NCBI GenBank assembly: GCA_030706285.1
Contig: JAUZOU010000068.1
Span: 1-10,613 of the forward strand
Direction: 5' to 3'
Origin: Bacteroidota bacterium
GTDB taxonomy: Bacteria; Bacteroidota; Bacteroidia; Bacteroidales; UBA1402
DNA length: 10,613 bases
Each line of letters starts with the position of its first letter. Within the stretch, counting starts at the first letter, position 1. The position numbers were made by a program, and so were the translations under genes. The notes under the pieces were generated by a model. The model made no database searches. It saw only the letters and a program-made list of their open reading frames with translations, and was not told where the DNA came from. Of this stretch, positions 1-6,856 are shown in pieces.

Positions 1-1212
1 CTCCTTCAATACGCCAGCCCGGAAAGCAACTTCTTCATAGCGAGGATCTTCTTTTTTGAGCATTACCGCTGCATCTGCATAGCAGGGTGCCGCCTCCAGA
101 AAATGTTCAGTCCTGTATTGCAAATCACCCAGTACCAGCAATGTTTTCAGTTTGTGTGGCCCGTTAAGCGTGGATTTGTCAAGCGACAGATGAAAGTGCT
201 CAATGGCTTTGACCGTATCTTTTTCAGCCAGGTACAAATTGCCCATGGCGTAGTAAATCTGATCCAGGTAATCTTTGTTTTTGCTTTTATGGCTGAGTCT
301 ACGCAACTTTTTCAACGGCTTGGCCGGATTGCTGCCGGGAAAGACTTCGGTTTGCCGGATGCGGGCGCTGATTTCCATTTCATAAGGCGGATTCATGGAT
401 GGAATCATGCTGTACACCTTGTTCGCTTCTTCCCGTTGATCGGTGGCCTGATATAATTGCCCGAGCAAAAACATCCAGCGTTGTTTCTCTTTTTTATTCC
501 GGTCGTTTTTTATGGCAAGGGTCAACAACGGAATCGCTTCGGCGTATTGTTTCCGTTCAATCAGGAAATCGGCGTAAGCGGCTGAAAAGGCGCCGGTCTG
601 AGAAGGAGAGAGCGAGCTGTTGTTTAGATCGTTCAGCACATTTTCAGCTTCATACAGCCAGTTCAGTTCTTTATAGGAACGCGCCAGCAGAATCGCCGCT
701 TTGTCATAAACTTTTTTTTCATCGGCAAAATGCCGCATGATGTAGGTGCTGGTGGAAGCGGACGAATTGAAGTCACCCTTGTGAAACTGAGCATTGGCCA
801 TCATCAAAAAAACCTCGTCCATGAATGGATTGAATTCTTCTTTACTGTAGAATTTCTTGTAAGAAGTTTTGCTTTTGCTGGTCGGCTTTTTGGCCGGCTT
901 TACTCTGATCGAATGCAGCTTGATGGCCTTCTGGCATTTTTCAATGCACTTGTCCATGCTGGCACTGGTACCTTTCGCATCCGTGTGATTACTGACGGCG
1001 TACATGGGCAAGCATTCCGAGAAATCTTCCTTGTGAGCACTGGTCAATTGTCTGATGCCGTCTAAATAAGCTTCATAGCCATTGAAATGGACATTGTATC
1101 TGGTATTTAATTCCTGGAAATGACGGCTTGCCCACGTATTCTTTTGAGTCGAACACGCGGAAAAGAACAGCAGCGACATTAACGCTATCAACAGAAAACA
1201 ACGGCTTTTCAC
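1..1212 (-). CDS. sprE: SprE/PorW-like T9SS TPR lipoprotein (C-terminus cut by window edge)
   Basis: Reading the minus strand leftward from a GTG at 1212 gives 404 codons with no stop up to base 1, so the C-terminus lies outside the window. The N-terminus is a lipoprotein signal: a basic start, a hydrophobic stretch (residues 5-17) and the lipobox FSAC with Cys20. The mature start (CSTQKNTW) and the downstream blocks YNVHFNG (39-45), MDKCIEKCQKAIKLHS (86-101) and FYSKEEFNPFMDEV (121-134) match my recollection of the SprE/PorW family. From about residue 130 the chain is helical and TPR-like (for example AILLARSYKELNWLYEAE). SprE (Flavobacterium) and PorW (Porphyromonas) are lipoproteins needed for type IX secretion, and SprE also for gliding. 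No ATG suits the start: TTG at 1218 directly follows an in-frame TAG and is the alternative, and the ATG at codon 12 would destroy the signal peptide. The gene lies just downstream of aroA and is probably co-transcribed. Confidence 0.8.
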   Translation of the reverse strand, partial: MKSRCFLLIALMSLLFFSACSTQKNTWASRHFQELNTRYNVHFNGYEAYLDGIRQLTSAHKEDFSECLPMYAVSNHTDAKGTSASMDKCIEKCQKAIKLHSIRVKPAKKPTSKSKTSYKKFYSKEEFNPFMDEVFLMMANAQFHKGDFNSSASTSTYIMRHFADEKKVYDKAAILLARSYKELNWLYEAENVLNDLNNSSLSPSQTGAFSAAYADFLIERKQYAEAIPLLTLAIKNDRNKKEKQRWMFLLGQLYQATDQREEANKVYSMIPSMNPPYEMEISARIRQTEVFPGSNPAKPLKKLRRLSHKSKNKDYLDQIYYAMGNLYLAEKDTVKAIEHFHLSLDKSTLNGPHKLKTLLVLGDLQYRTEHFLEAAPCYADAAVMLKKEDPRYEEVAFRAGVLKE

Positions 1213-1252
1213 ATCCAACTAGTTGTAGAAGAAAAACTAAAAAAAAAGCGTT

Positions 1253-2473
1253 TTATTGTGCGATGGTAAATCCGGCAGTCTGAAGGTCATGCCAAAAGCC
1301 CGGATAGGATTTGCTGACCACTTCCGGATGCCTGATGATGAGACCATCCCTGATGAAAGCCGCCGGGGCGAACGCCATGGCCATCCGGTGATCATCGTAG
1401 GTCTCAATTTCAATGCCGGGTACGGTGGCACACCGTTCTCCTTGCCATTCCAGCGTGCCAGGCGATGTCTCCTTAATCAGATAGCCTAATTTCTCACTTT
1501 CAGCCATCAACGCATGAATGCGGTCAGTTTCCTTGATCCTGAGCGTCTGCAGACCAGTGAGCCTGAATGGCCTGCTCTTCAGTAGACAGGTTAGCACCAG
1601 TGTTTGAGCCAGGTCCGGCTGATCGGTCAAATCAGCCTGAAAAAAGGAGGCCTGAACGGCAGTTTTCGTAAGTGTGACGCCCTCCGGCGTGAAGTCCGTA
1701 TGAACGCCTAACGGTTCAAACAAACTGGCGATCCTTGAGTCTCCCTGAAGGCTGTCGGACGATAACCCTTTCAGTTGTACTGCGCCTTCAGGAGCCAGGC
1801 AAAGTAGTTCGTACCAGTAAGAAGCAGCCGACCAGTCAGATTCGACCCGGAAAGAAATAGCTTGGTAGTGTTGCGGAGGAATATGGATGATCGTGTCTTT
1901 CCAGTCGATGCTGACTCCGTACAGGCTCATCATCTTCACCGTCATTTCAGCATAGGGCTTTGAAATGAGTGTCCCTTTTATGTGCAGTGTCAGTCCTTGT
2001 TGCAGACATGGGCCCACCATCATCAGTGCTGACAGATATTGGCTGCTGATGCTGCCATCCAGGTCGATTTCGCCGCCGGCCATTGGCTTACCGGTAATGA
2101 TCAACGGAGGAAATCCTTCTTTCCCGGCATAGTCGATGGTGGCGCCAAGCCGGCGCAGGGCATCGACCAGCACCCCGATGGGACGGTTTTTCATTCGCTC
2201 TGAGCCTGTCAGTTCACGTTTCCCGTGTTGTAAGGTCAAGAAGGCTGTTAGAAACCGCATGGAGGTACCGGCTGCTCCGATATCGATTGTTTCACCCATT
2301 GAATTCAAGGCCTTGACCATCACATGGGTATCGTCGCAATCGGCTAAATTGTCAAGCGTAAAGCCCTCACCGGCAAGGGCATTCAGGATAAGAGCGCGGT
2401 TGCTGATGCTTTTTGAGGCAGGAAGCCCGATGGAACCCTGCAAGGTGGCAGGAGCGTGTAGCGAAACTGGCAT
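1253..2473 (-). CDS. aroA: 3-phosphoshikimate 1-carboxyvinyltransferase (EPSP synthase)
   Basis: This cytoplasmic shikimate-pathway enzyme transfers the enolpyruvyl group of PEP to shikimate-3-phosphate. Family motifs appear in order (numbered from the ATG at 2473): LPASKSISNRAL (17-28, with the Lys and Arg equivalent to E. coli K22 and R27), AAGTSMRFL (67-75), NRPIGVLVDAL (96-106), SSQYLSALMM (143-152), PDLAQT (Asp287), KETDR (Glu315), YDDHRMAMAF and VSKSYP (Lys388). All recognisable substrate-binding and catalytic positions are present, so it should be active. The length of 406 residues is normal for Bacteroidota. An in-frame ATG at 2494 would add seven residues (MEKKRTT). I prefer 2473 because GAGG lies about 7 nt upstream, the N-terminus then has the length I expect for the family, and a -7 promoter box sits directly upstream of 2494. 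The position of E. coli Pro101 is Phe here. sprE follows about 40 nt downstream. Confidence 0.96.
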   Translation of the reverse strand: MPVSLHAPATLQGSIGLPASKSISNRALILNALAGEGFTLDNLADCDDTHVMVKALNSMGETIDIGAAGTSMRFLTAFLTLQHGKRELTGSERMKNRPIGVLVDALRRLGATIDYAGKEGFPPLIITGKPMAGGEIDLDGSISSQYLSALMMVGPCLQQGLTLHIKGTLISKPYAEMTVKMMSLYGVSIDWKDTIIHIPPQHYQAISFRVESDWSAASYWYELLCLAPEGAVQLKGLSSDSLQGDSRIASLFEPLGVHTDFTPEGVTLTKTAVQASFFQADLTDQPDLAQTLVLTCLLKSRPFRLTGLQTLRIKETDRIHALMAESEKLGYLIKETSPGTLEWQGERCATVPGIEIETYDDHRMAMAFAPAAFIRDGLIIRHPEVVSKSYPGFWHDLQTAGFTIAQ

Positions 2474-2500
2474 AGTCGTCCTCTTTTTTTCCATTTGTCA

Positions 2501-2531
2501 CAAAAGTACAAAAAAATGTGCAGTGCTGAAA
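2501..2531 (-). promoter_or_regulatory. Predicted aroA promoter (Bacteroidota -7/-33 type)
   Basis: Reading the minus strand, TACTTTTG (complement of 2501-2508) matches the Bacteroidota primary-sigma -7 box TAnnTTTG exactly. Nineteen nt upstream lies TTTC (complement of 2528-2531), a three-of-four match to the -33 box TTTG. Transcription would begin near 2494-2497. That puts the upstream ATG (2494) essentially at +1 and gives the ATG at 2473 a leader of about 20 nt. This is a sequence match only. Confidence 0.5.
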
Positions 2532-2573
2532 CGTAACACAAAACCTGTAAAATGCTTACTCCATGTTAATTTA

Positions 2574-2605
2574 ATTGCAAAAGTCTGCCTCAACCATTAC
2601 TTTTG
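2574..2605 (+). promoter_or_regulatory. Predicted pectate lyase promoter (Bacteroidota -7/-33 type)
   Basis: TACTTTTG at 2598-2605 is an exact TAnnTTTG -7 box. ATTG at 2574-2577 is a three-of-four match to the TTTG -33 box, with a 20-nt spacer, which is in the usual range. The predicted start of transcription is near 2612, giving an AT-rich leader of about 25 nt before the ATG at 2638. No clear Shine-Dalgarno sequence is visible in that leader, which is common in Bacteroidota. Confidence 0.55.
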
Positions 2606-2637
2606 GTCTGGTTTTTAAAATAAATTGACATACGTAA

Positions 2638-4785
2638 ATGAAAAACACAGACTTAAGCAAGGCAACACGGCTTTCCGGGTGTGTTATCGCATTTTTTTGC
2701 CTGCTCGTTTCCAATCTCATTTTGGCAGAAGATACGCCGGCTTTCCCTGGTGCCGAAGGTTTCGGACGGTATACGACCGGAGGCAGGGGCGGTGCTGTTT
2801 ACCATATCACGTCAACCAAGGATGACGGTTCGGAAGGTACGTTACGTTGGGCTTTGAACGAAGGAGGAAAACGGACCATCGTGTTCGATGTCTCCGGCAC
2901 CATTCATCTGACATCTGCTCTTCCGGTCAAAAGCGGTAATGTCACCATAGCCGGACAGACGGCTCCGGGCGATGGCATCTGCGTGGCTGACTACCCTTTT
3001 ACAATCAATGCCAGTAACGTGATCATCCGTTTTGTCCGTTTTAGACTGGGCAACCGGTATGTAGCCTATCATGAAGGCGATGGATTGGGAGGCATGGACC
3101 AGCAAAATATCATTGTCGACCATTGTTCCGTCAGCTGGAGCATTGATGAATGCTGTTCGGTGTACGGTATGAAAAATTTGACGGTTCAATGGTGCATTGT
3201 CTCGCAGAGCCTGCGCAACGCCGGTCATGTCAAGGGTGCTCATGGTTATGGCGGCAACTGGGGCGGTTCCGGTGCCAGCTATCACCACAACCTGGTTTGC
3301 CATCATGACAGCCGTACGCCCCGCCTGGGACCGCGTCCAAGTACTCAAACAGACGAACGGATGGATATGCGCAACAACGTAATCTACAATTGGGCTGGGA
3401 ACGGTTGCTATGGTGGAGAAGGCATGCATGTCAACCTGGTCAATAATTATTACAAGCCGGGACCTGGCACCAAGCAAAAGAGTGCTTCCATTCAGTACCG
3501 GATTGCAGGCATCGGTATTCGCACGACAACCTATTGTCAGAATAATCCCTCTTTTGCTCCCATGCTCCACGTGTGGGGTAAATTCTATGTGGACGGCAAT
3601 TATGTGAACGAACACAGTGACGTAACGGCCGATAACTGGACCAAAGGCATTTACGAACAAATATCCAATTCGACTACCGATAATTTGTTCACTCAGGAAA
3701 CCAAAGATACCATGAAACTGTCGGTCCCGATCGATTACATCTATACGACGACGCATAGTGCCCAAAAGGCTTATGAAAACGTGTTGAAGTATGCAGGTGC
3801 CTCCTGCTCAAGAGATTGGGTGGATACGTTGATGGTCTATGATACCCGTTATGGCAAAGCGTCCCATACAGGTGCCGGAAGCGGCGATGTGTATGGTATC
3901 ATCGATTCGCAGGATGATAACAAACCGGCCGGGGCCGATTCCACCTGGAATGCCTGGCCCACGTTGAACAGTCAGCCAGCTCCGGCGGATAAGGACCAGG
4001 ACGGGATGCCTGATGTCTGGGAAACAGCCAATGGATTGAATCCGGCGGATGCGTCCGACAGAAATAAGTTGGACACAGCGGGCTTCACCATGTTGGAAGT
4101 GTATATGAACAGTTTGGTTTCAAATATCATGGACGCTGAAAATGAAGGCGGACAAGCCTCCGGCTATACGGTATCGACCACCCCTCCACCAACAACGACG
4201 ATCATATTGTCGCAGGCAAGCTATGCCGGGGCCGTCGGCGCTGCTTCACCATGGCTTTTTAATGATGGTTATTCAATAACCAACACCGGCTCAAAAACCT
4301 ATGGGTCCGGAAATGAAAATGGCATCAAGCTTTCAGCTGGTATCCAATTTACGGTCAATTTGCCATCCGGCAAACAGGTGGACAGTGTCAAATTTGTCGG
4401 TTACGATAATTATCCTGACGGTGACTCTTACCTGAGTGAGTTGAACGGCGCCAAGTTCGGTTCGACCGACTATGTTTATACGAAAAAAGACGCCAGCGGT
4501 AACTACACGATGTGCAGCCATACCGTCCCTTTGCCTGCCCCTGCCAGTGGATCGTTTACCTTTACGTTTTCCGGAAAGCAAGTGGTGGTCAGCCTCGTGT
4601 TGATCACCAAGGTGTCGACTGGACTAAACTCAGTCAGTCAGTCTTCAATGGCACAAACAAACGTGGATGTGTATAGTATCGATGGCAGAAAGATTCGCTC
4701 GAACGTTGTCAGCGACAGAGCCACAGAAGGATTGCGAAATGGCCTTTATCTGGTGAATGGCCGGAAGGTCGCCATTCGTAGATAG
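2638..4785 (+). CDS. Secreted PL1-type pectate lyase with C-terminal T9SS sorting domain
   Basis: Pectate lyases cleave polygalacturonate by beta-elimination. This 715-residue protein is modular. Residues 1-30 are a signal peptide (hydrophobic 14-29, predicted cut LILA/EDT). Residues 33 to about 440 are the parallel beta-helix lyase domain, beginning FPGAEGFG and carrying VDHCSVSWSIDE (160-171) and the Arg-rich block SRTPRLGPR (225-233), where I expect the catalytic arginine. DKDQDGMPDVWE (451-462) looks like a thrombospondin-type-3 or EF-hand calcium loop. A Thr/Pro-rich linker (514-525) leads to a Gly/Ser/Tyr-rich, probably beta-sandwich module (about 526-665) that I cannot name, possibly carbohydrate-binding. 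The last 40 residues (VDVYSIDGRKI through GLYLVNGRKVAIRR) resemble the T9SS type A C-terminal domain, implying cell-surface or secreted enzyme. No SusC/SusD genes or other glycan enzymes lie in this window. The next gene converges on it 12 nt away. Confidence 0.9.
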   Translation: MKNTDLSKATRLSGCVIAFFCLLVSNLILAEDTPAFPGAEGFGRYTTGGRGGAVYHITSTKDDGSEGTLRWALNEGGKRTIVFDVSGTIHLTSALPVKSGNVTIAGQTAPGDGICVADYPFTINASNVIIRFVRFRLGNRYVAYHEGDGLGGMDQQNIIVDHCSVSWSIDECCSVYGMKNLTVQWCIVSQSLRNAGHVKGAHGYGGNWGGSGASYHHNLVCHHDSRTPRLGPRPSTQTDERMDMRNNVIYNWAGNGCYGGEGMHVNLVNNYYKPGPGTKQKSASIQYRIAGIGIRTTTYCQNNPSFAPMLHVWGKFYVDGNYVNEHSDVTADNWTKGIYEQISNSTTDNLFTQETKDTMKLSVPIDYIYTTTHSAQKAYENVLKYAGASCSRDWVDTLMVYDTRYGKASHTGAGSGDVYGIIDSQDDNKPAGADSTWNAWPTLNSQPAPADKDQDGMPDVWETANGLNPADASDRNKLDTAGFTMLEVYMNSLVSNIMDAENEGGQASGYTVSTTPPPTTTIILSQASYAGAVGAASPWLFNDGYSITNTGSKTYGSGNENGIKLSAGIQFTVNLPSGKQVDSVKFVGYDNYPDGDSYLSELNGAKFGSTDYVYTKKDASGNYTMCSHTVPLPAPASGSFTFTFSGKQVVVSLVLITKVSTGLNSVSQSSMAQTNVDVYSIDGRKIRSNVVSDRATEGLRNGLYLVNGRKVAIRR
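4755..4777. terminator. Possible hairpin between convergent genes (weak)
   Basis: GAATGGC (4755-4761) and GCCATTC (4771-4777) form a perfect 7-bp stem with a 9-nt loop, extendable by G-U pairs. It lies in the last codons of the pectate lyase, next to the 12-nt gap before the converging outer-membrane protein gene. No T-tract follows on either strand, so it is not a classical intrinsic terminator. It could also be chance within the coding sequence. Confidence 0.2.
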
Positions 4786-4797
4786 CGGAACATGTTG

Positions 4798-5988
4798 TCA
4801 GAAACTCCATCGTAACCTTCCGAAACAAGCATACGTATTTCCCATATAACCATACTCACTGCCGGTATCGCCGAGGAGCAATTGCGCCGTCAACATCAAC
4901 TCGATGTTGTCCTGAAGCGAGATGGTGACTGTCGGGCTTAGATAGGAAGACTGGTCGGACGGATTGAACAGGCCAGCCAAATTGATGTTCAGGATCGGAT
5001 TGAAGGGATAGGAAACTTGTCCGAACCATTCGTATTTTCCGATGGACAGGCTTTTAGCGCTCAGGTCGAAATCAGGATTAAGCAGGGAAATGCCTGAACT
5101 TGAGCCGGCTTTGGTTGTACCGGTACTGTTGAACAGAAAGGCAGAATGGACGTAAAACGAGTTGCTGAACGTATAGTCTGCCTCTACTGAGGCCGACACC
5201 GATTTTTCTGACACCGGTTCTTTTCCAGGCAACGGTGTAAAAAAGCTCCCTTCTCCACGAAAGGAAACAGCTCCGAGGCTGCCGGACCAACCACCTCCAA
5301 CGACGGCATCCTGCCCGTTCTTGCCGCCTATTAGTTGCAGATCATACGTGCCCACATTGAAAAGATACCGGGCTGCCGCTGTCGTTTGGTGGTTTTGACC
5401 GGTTTTAACGGCTATATCCAGGCTGGACGTACCGGATGTGTACCAGGTGAACAGCACCGCATCACTTCCGGGCCGTTCCTCATAATCGAAATCGATGTAG
5501 GAGAACGCGTTGAACAGATCGTTTGGATTCCAGACCAGACTGATGCCCCAGTTGATGCGTTGCCTGCCAGCCCGTAGCTGGAATTGTTTCCAAGTGTAGT
5601 CGAGATAGAGCCTGTCGATGGCTGTGTTCAGAAACCAGTCCTTTTGACTGACCAGATTCCAGGATAGATCGACCACTCCTTTGTCAGCTTCAAATAATCC
5701 GGCATAGCCGGTCAGATCACTAATCAATTTTCCGGAAAGGAGTCTGTTCCGTACGCCAAGGTCAACGCGCAGGTTTTCAATTGGCTGCCATTCCAGGTTT
5801 AAGCGGTTGTGCAACTGGTTGTACGTGGTCCATTGCCAAGTCTGACCGGGGCCGGTCATCATGGGATGCTCCAGGTAATAGAGCCCTTGCATGTCTTTGA
5901 CATACCCGGTGAGCGTCAGCTTTTGTGCATTCAGGCATCCAAGGGAAGCTAACAGGAAACAGAAGATGGTAAAGTTTTTTAACAGCAT
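4798..5988 (-). CDS. Outer-membrane beta-barrel protein, last gene of the Lol-like transport cluster
   Basis: Residues 1-21 are a signal peptide (basic Lys4, hydrophobic 6-16, predicted cut LNA/QK). The 375-residue mature part has the alternating polar and aromatic pattern of an outer-membrane beta-barrel, with many Tyr/Trp/Phe-rich strands (for example LYLDYTWKQFQLRAGRQRINWG) and a C-terminal Phe (RLRWSF), a common barrel-assembly signal. The opening GYVKDMQGLYY recalls DUF1302-like or porin-like barrels, but I cannot assign a family with certainty. It lies 151 nt downstream of the LolD-type ATPase on the same strand, without an obvious promoter or classical terminator between them, so it may be the outer-membrane partner of that system. 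It could instead be a separately transcribed porin. Its 3' end converges on the pectate lyase gene. Confidence 0.75.
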   Translation of the reverse strand: MLLKNFTIFCFLLASLGCLNAQKLTLTGYVKDMQGLYYLEHPMMTGPGQTWQWTTYNQLHNRLNLEWQPIENLRVDLGVRNRLLSGKLISDLTGYAGLFEADKGVVDLSWNLVSQKDWFLNTAIDRLYLDYTWKQFQLRAGRQRINWGISLVWNPNDLFNAFSYIDFDYEERPGSDAVLFTWYTSGTSSLDIAVKTGQNHQTTAAARYLFNVGTYDLQLIGGKNGQDAVVGGGWSGSLGAVSFRGEGSFFTPLPGKEPVSEKSVSASVEADYTFSNSFYVHSAFLFNSTGTTKAGSSSGISLLNPDFDLSAKSLSIGKYEWFGQVSYPFNPILNINLAGLFNPSDQSSYLSPTVTISLQDNIELMLTAQLLLGDTGSEYGYMGNTYACFGRLRWSF

Positions 5989-6066
5989 ACTGATTGGTTT
6001 GTCTGTTTATGCAATCTAAGCCCTTGTTTTCAAGCTATTCGAGCGAGTTATCCTCGCCCGTGATGT

Positions 6067-6084
6067 TTTTACCGTACAGTAAAA
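6067..6084. repeat. 18-bp imperfect palindrome in the ATPase/barrel-gene gap
   Basis: TTTTAC, C, GTAC, A, GTAAAA forms an 18-bp palindrome with one mismatched pair. It sits in the 151-nt non-coding gap between the ATPase gene and the barrel-protein gene, about 80-100 nt upstream of the barrel start codon. It could be an operator for the last gene or a small RNA stem. A match this good is expected about once by chance in 10 kb, so support is weak. Confidence 0.25.
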
Positions 6085-6139
6085 GTTGTTGTTTTTTTTA
6101 AATCCGGCCAAGTCGAAGCAAGCCCCGCTTAAGCGCACG

Positions 6140-6835
6140 TTACTCTGGATCGGCCATTTTATCATCTTTGACGATTTTGCCGTCCTCGAGTACGATGATG
6201 CGGTGAGCCTGGTTCATGACCCGCTGATCGTGCGTTGAAAACAGAAAGGTGATGTGCTCTTTCCGGTTCAGGTTTTCCATCATCTCCAGCAGCTTGGCTG
6301 TGGCCTTAGAATCCAGATTGGCGGTCGGCTCGTCAGCAATGATGAATGTTGGTTTGGATGCCATCGCCCTGGCCACAGCCACTCGTTGCTGCTGTCCGCC
6401 GGAAAGCTGGTTCGGACGGCTGTTCATCCTGTCACCCAGCCCGACTTCAGTCAGAATTTCCCTGGTTCTGGCTTGAATCACCGGTTTGGCCATTCCTTGC
6501 ATTTCCATAATAAAGGAAACGTTTTCGAAGGCTGTCAAGACAGGTATCAGGTTGTACGACTGAAAAACAAAGCCGATGTTGTTGAGCCTGAAATCGACCA
6601 GCTGTTTGCTGTTCAGCTTGGTGATATCGATATGGTTTACGAAGATGATGCCGGATGTCGGTTCGTCCAACCCGCCGATCAGGTTTAGCAAGGTAGTTTT
6701 GCCTGATCCTGACGGCCCGACAATGGCTGTGAATTCGCCTTTGTCGATGGTCAGACTGACGTGATTGACCGCGGTGACCTGAACGGCCGTGTTGTTGTAT
6801 ACCTTGACAAGATCCTGAATTTCAATAACTGACAT
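6140..6835 (-). CDS. LolD/MacB-type ABC transporter ATPase
   Basis: This is a stand-alone 231-residue nucleotide-binding subunit of the LolD/MacB/FtsE group. All catalytic elements are intact: Walker A GPSGSGKT (40-47), Q-loop Gln92 (FVFQSYNLIP), signature LSGGQ (144-148), Walker B FIIADEP (164-170, Glu169 catalytic), D-loop NLD and switch His202 (STHD). The pattern around the Q-loop and the LSGGQQQRVAVARAM block is typical of ATPases that drive FtsX-fold permeases by mechanotransmission. It should bind the coupling helices of the two permeases encoded directly upstream; the gap to the nearer one is 21 nt. Being unfused and paired with two different permeases, it resembles LolD of LolCDE more than MacB. 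Lack of a MacA-like adaptor in the cluster also argues against a MacAB efflux pump. I leave the symbol blank because this may be a paralogue and not the housekeeping lolD. Confidence 0.92.
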   Translation of the reverse strand: MSVIEIQDLVKVYNNTAVQVTAVNHVSLTIDKGEFTAIVGPSGSGKTTLLNLIGGLDEPTSGIIFVNHIDITKLNSKQLVDFRLNNIGFVFQSYNLIPVLTAFENVSFIMEMQGMAKPVIQARTREILTEVGLGDRMNSRPNQLSGGQQQRVAVARAMASKPTFIIADEPTANLDSKATAKLLEMMENLNRKEHITFLFSTHDQRVMNQAHRIIVLEDGKIVKDDKMADPE

Positions 6836-6856
6836 GATCTGAGATTTAATAAGGGT

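Noticed and set aside
103..1065. Three overlapping plus-strand frames of 111-117 codons near the left edge
   Set aside because: They are antisense to the 404-codon SprE/PorW-like frame, which has a lipobox and family motifs. None of the three has any recognisable feature.
2842..3765. A 307-codon open frame on the minus strand, antisense to the pectate lyase
   Set aside because: It is wholly inside the lyase gene, has no recognisable domain, and its sense frame encodes clear PL1 motifs. It is a shadow of the coding strand.
6126..6135. 10-bp perfect palindrome CGCTTAAGCG just after the ATPase stop codon
   Set aside because: Perfect 10-bp palindromes are expected about ten times in a window this size. 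With no T-tract it is not a terminator.
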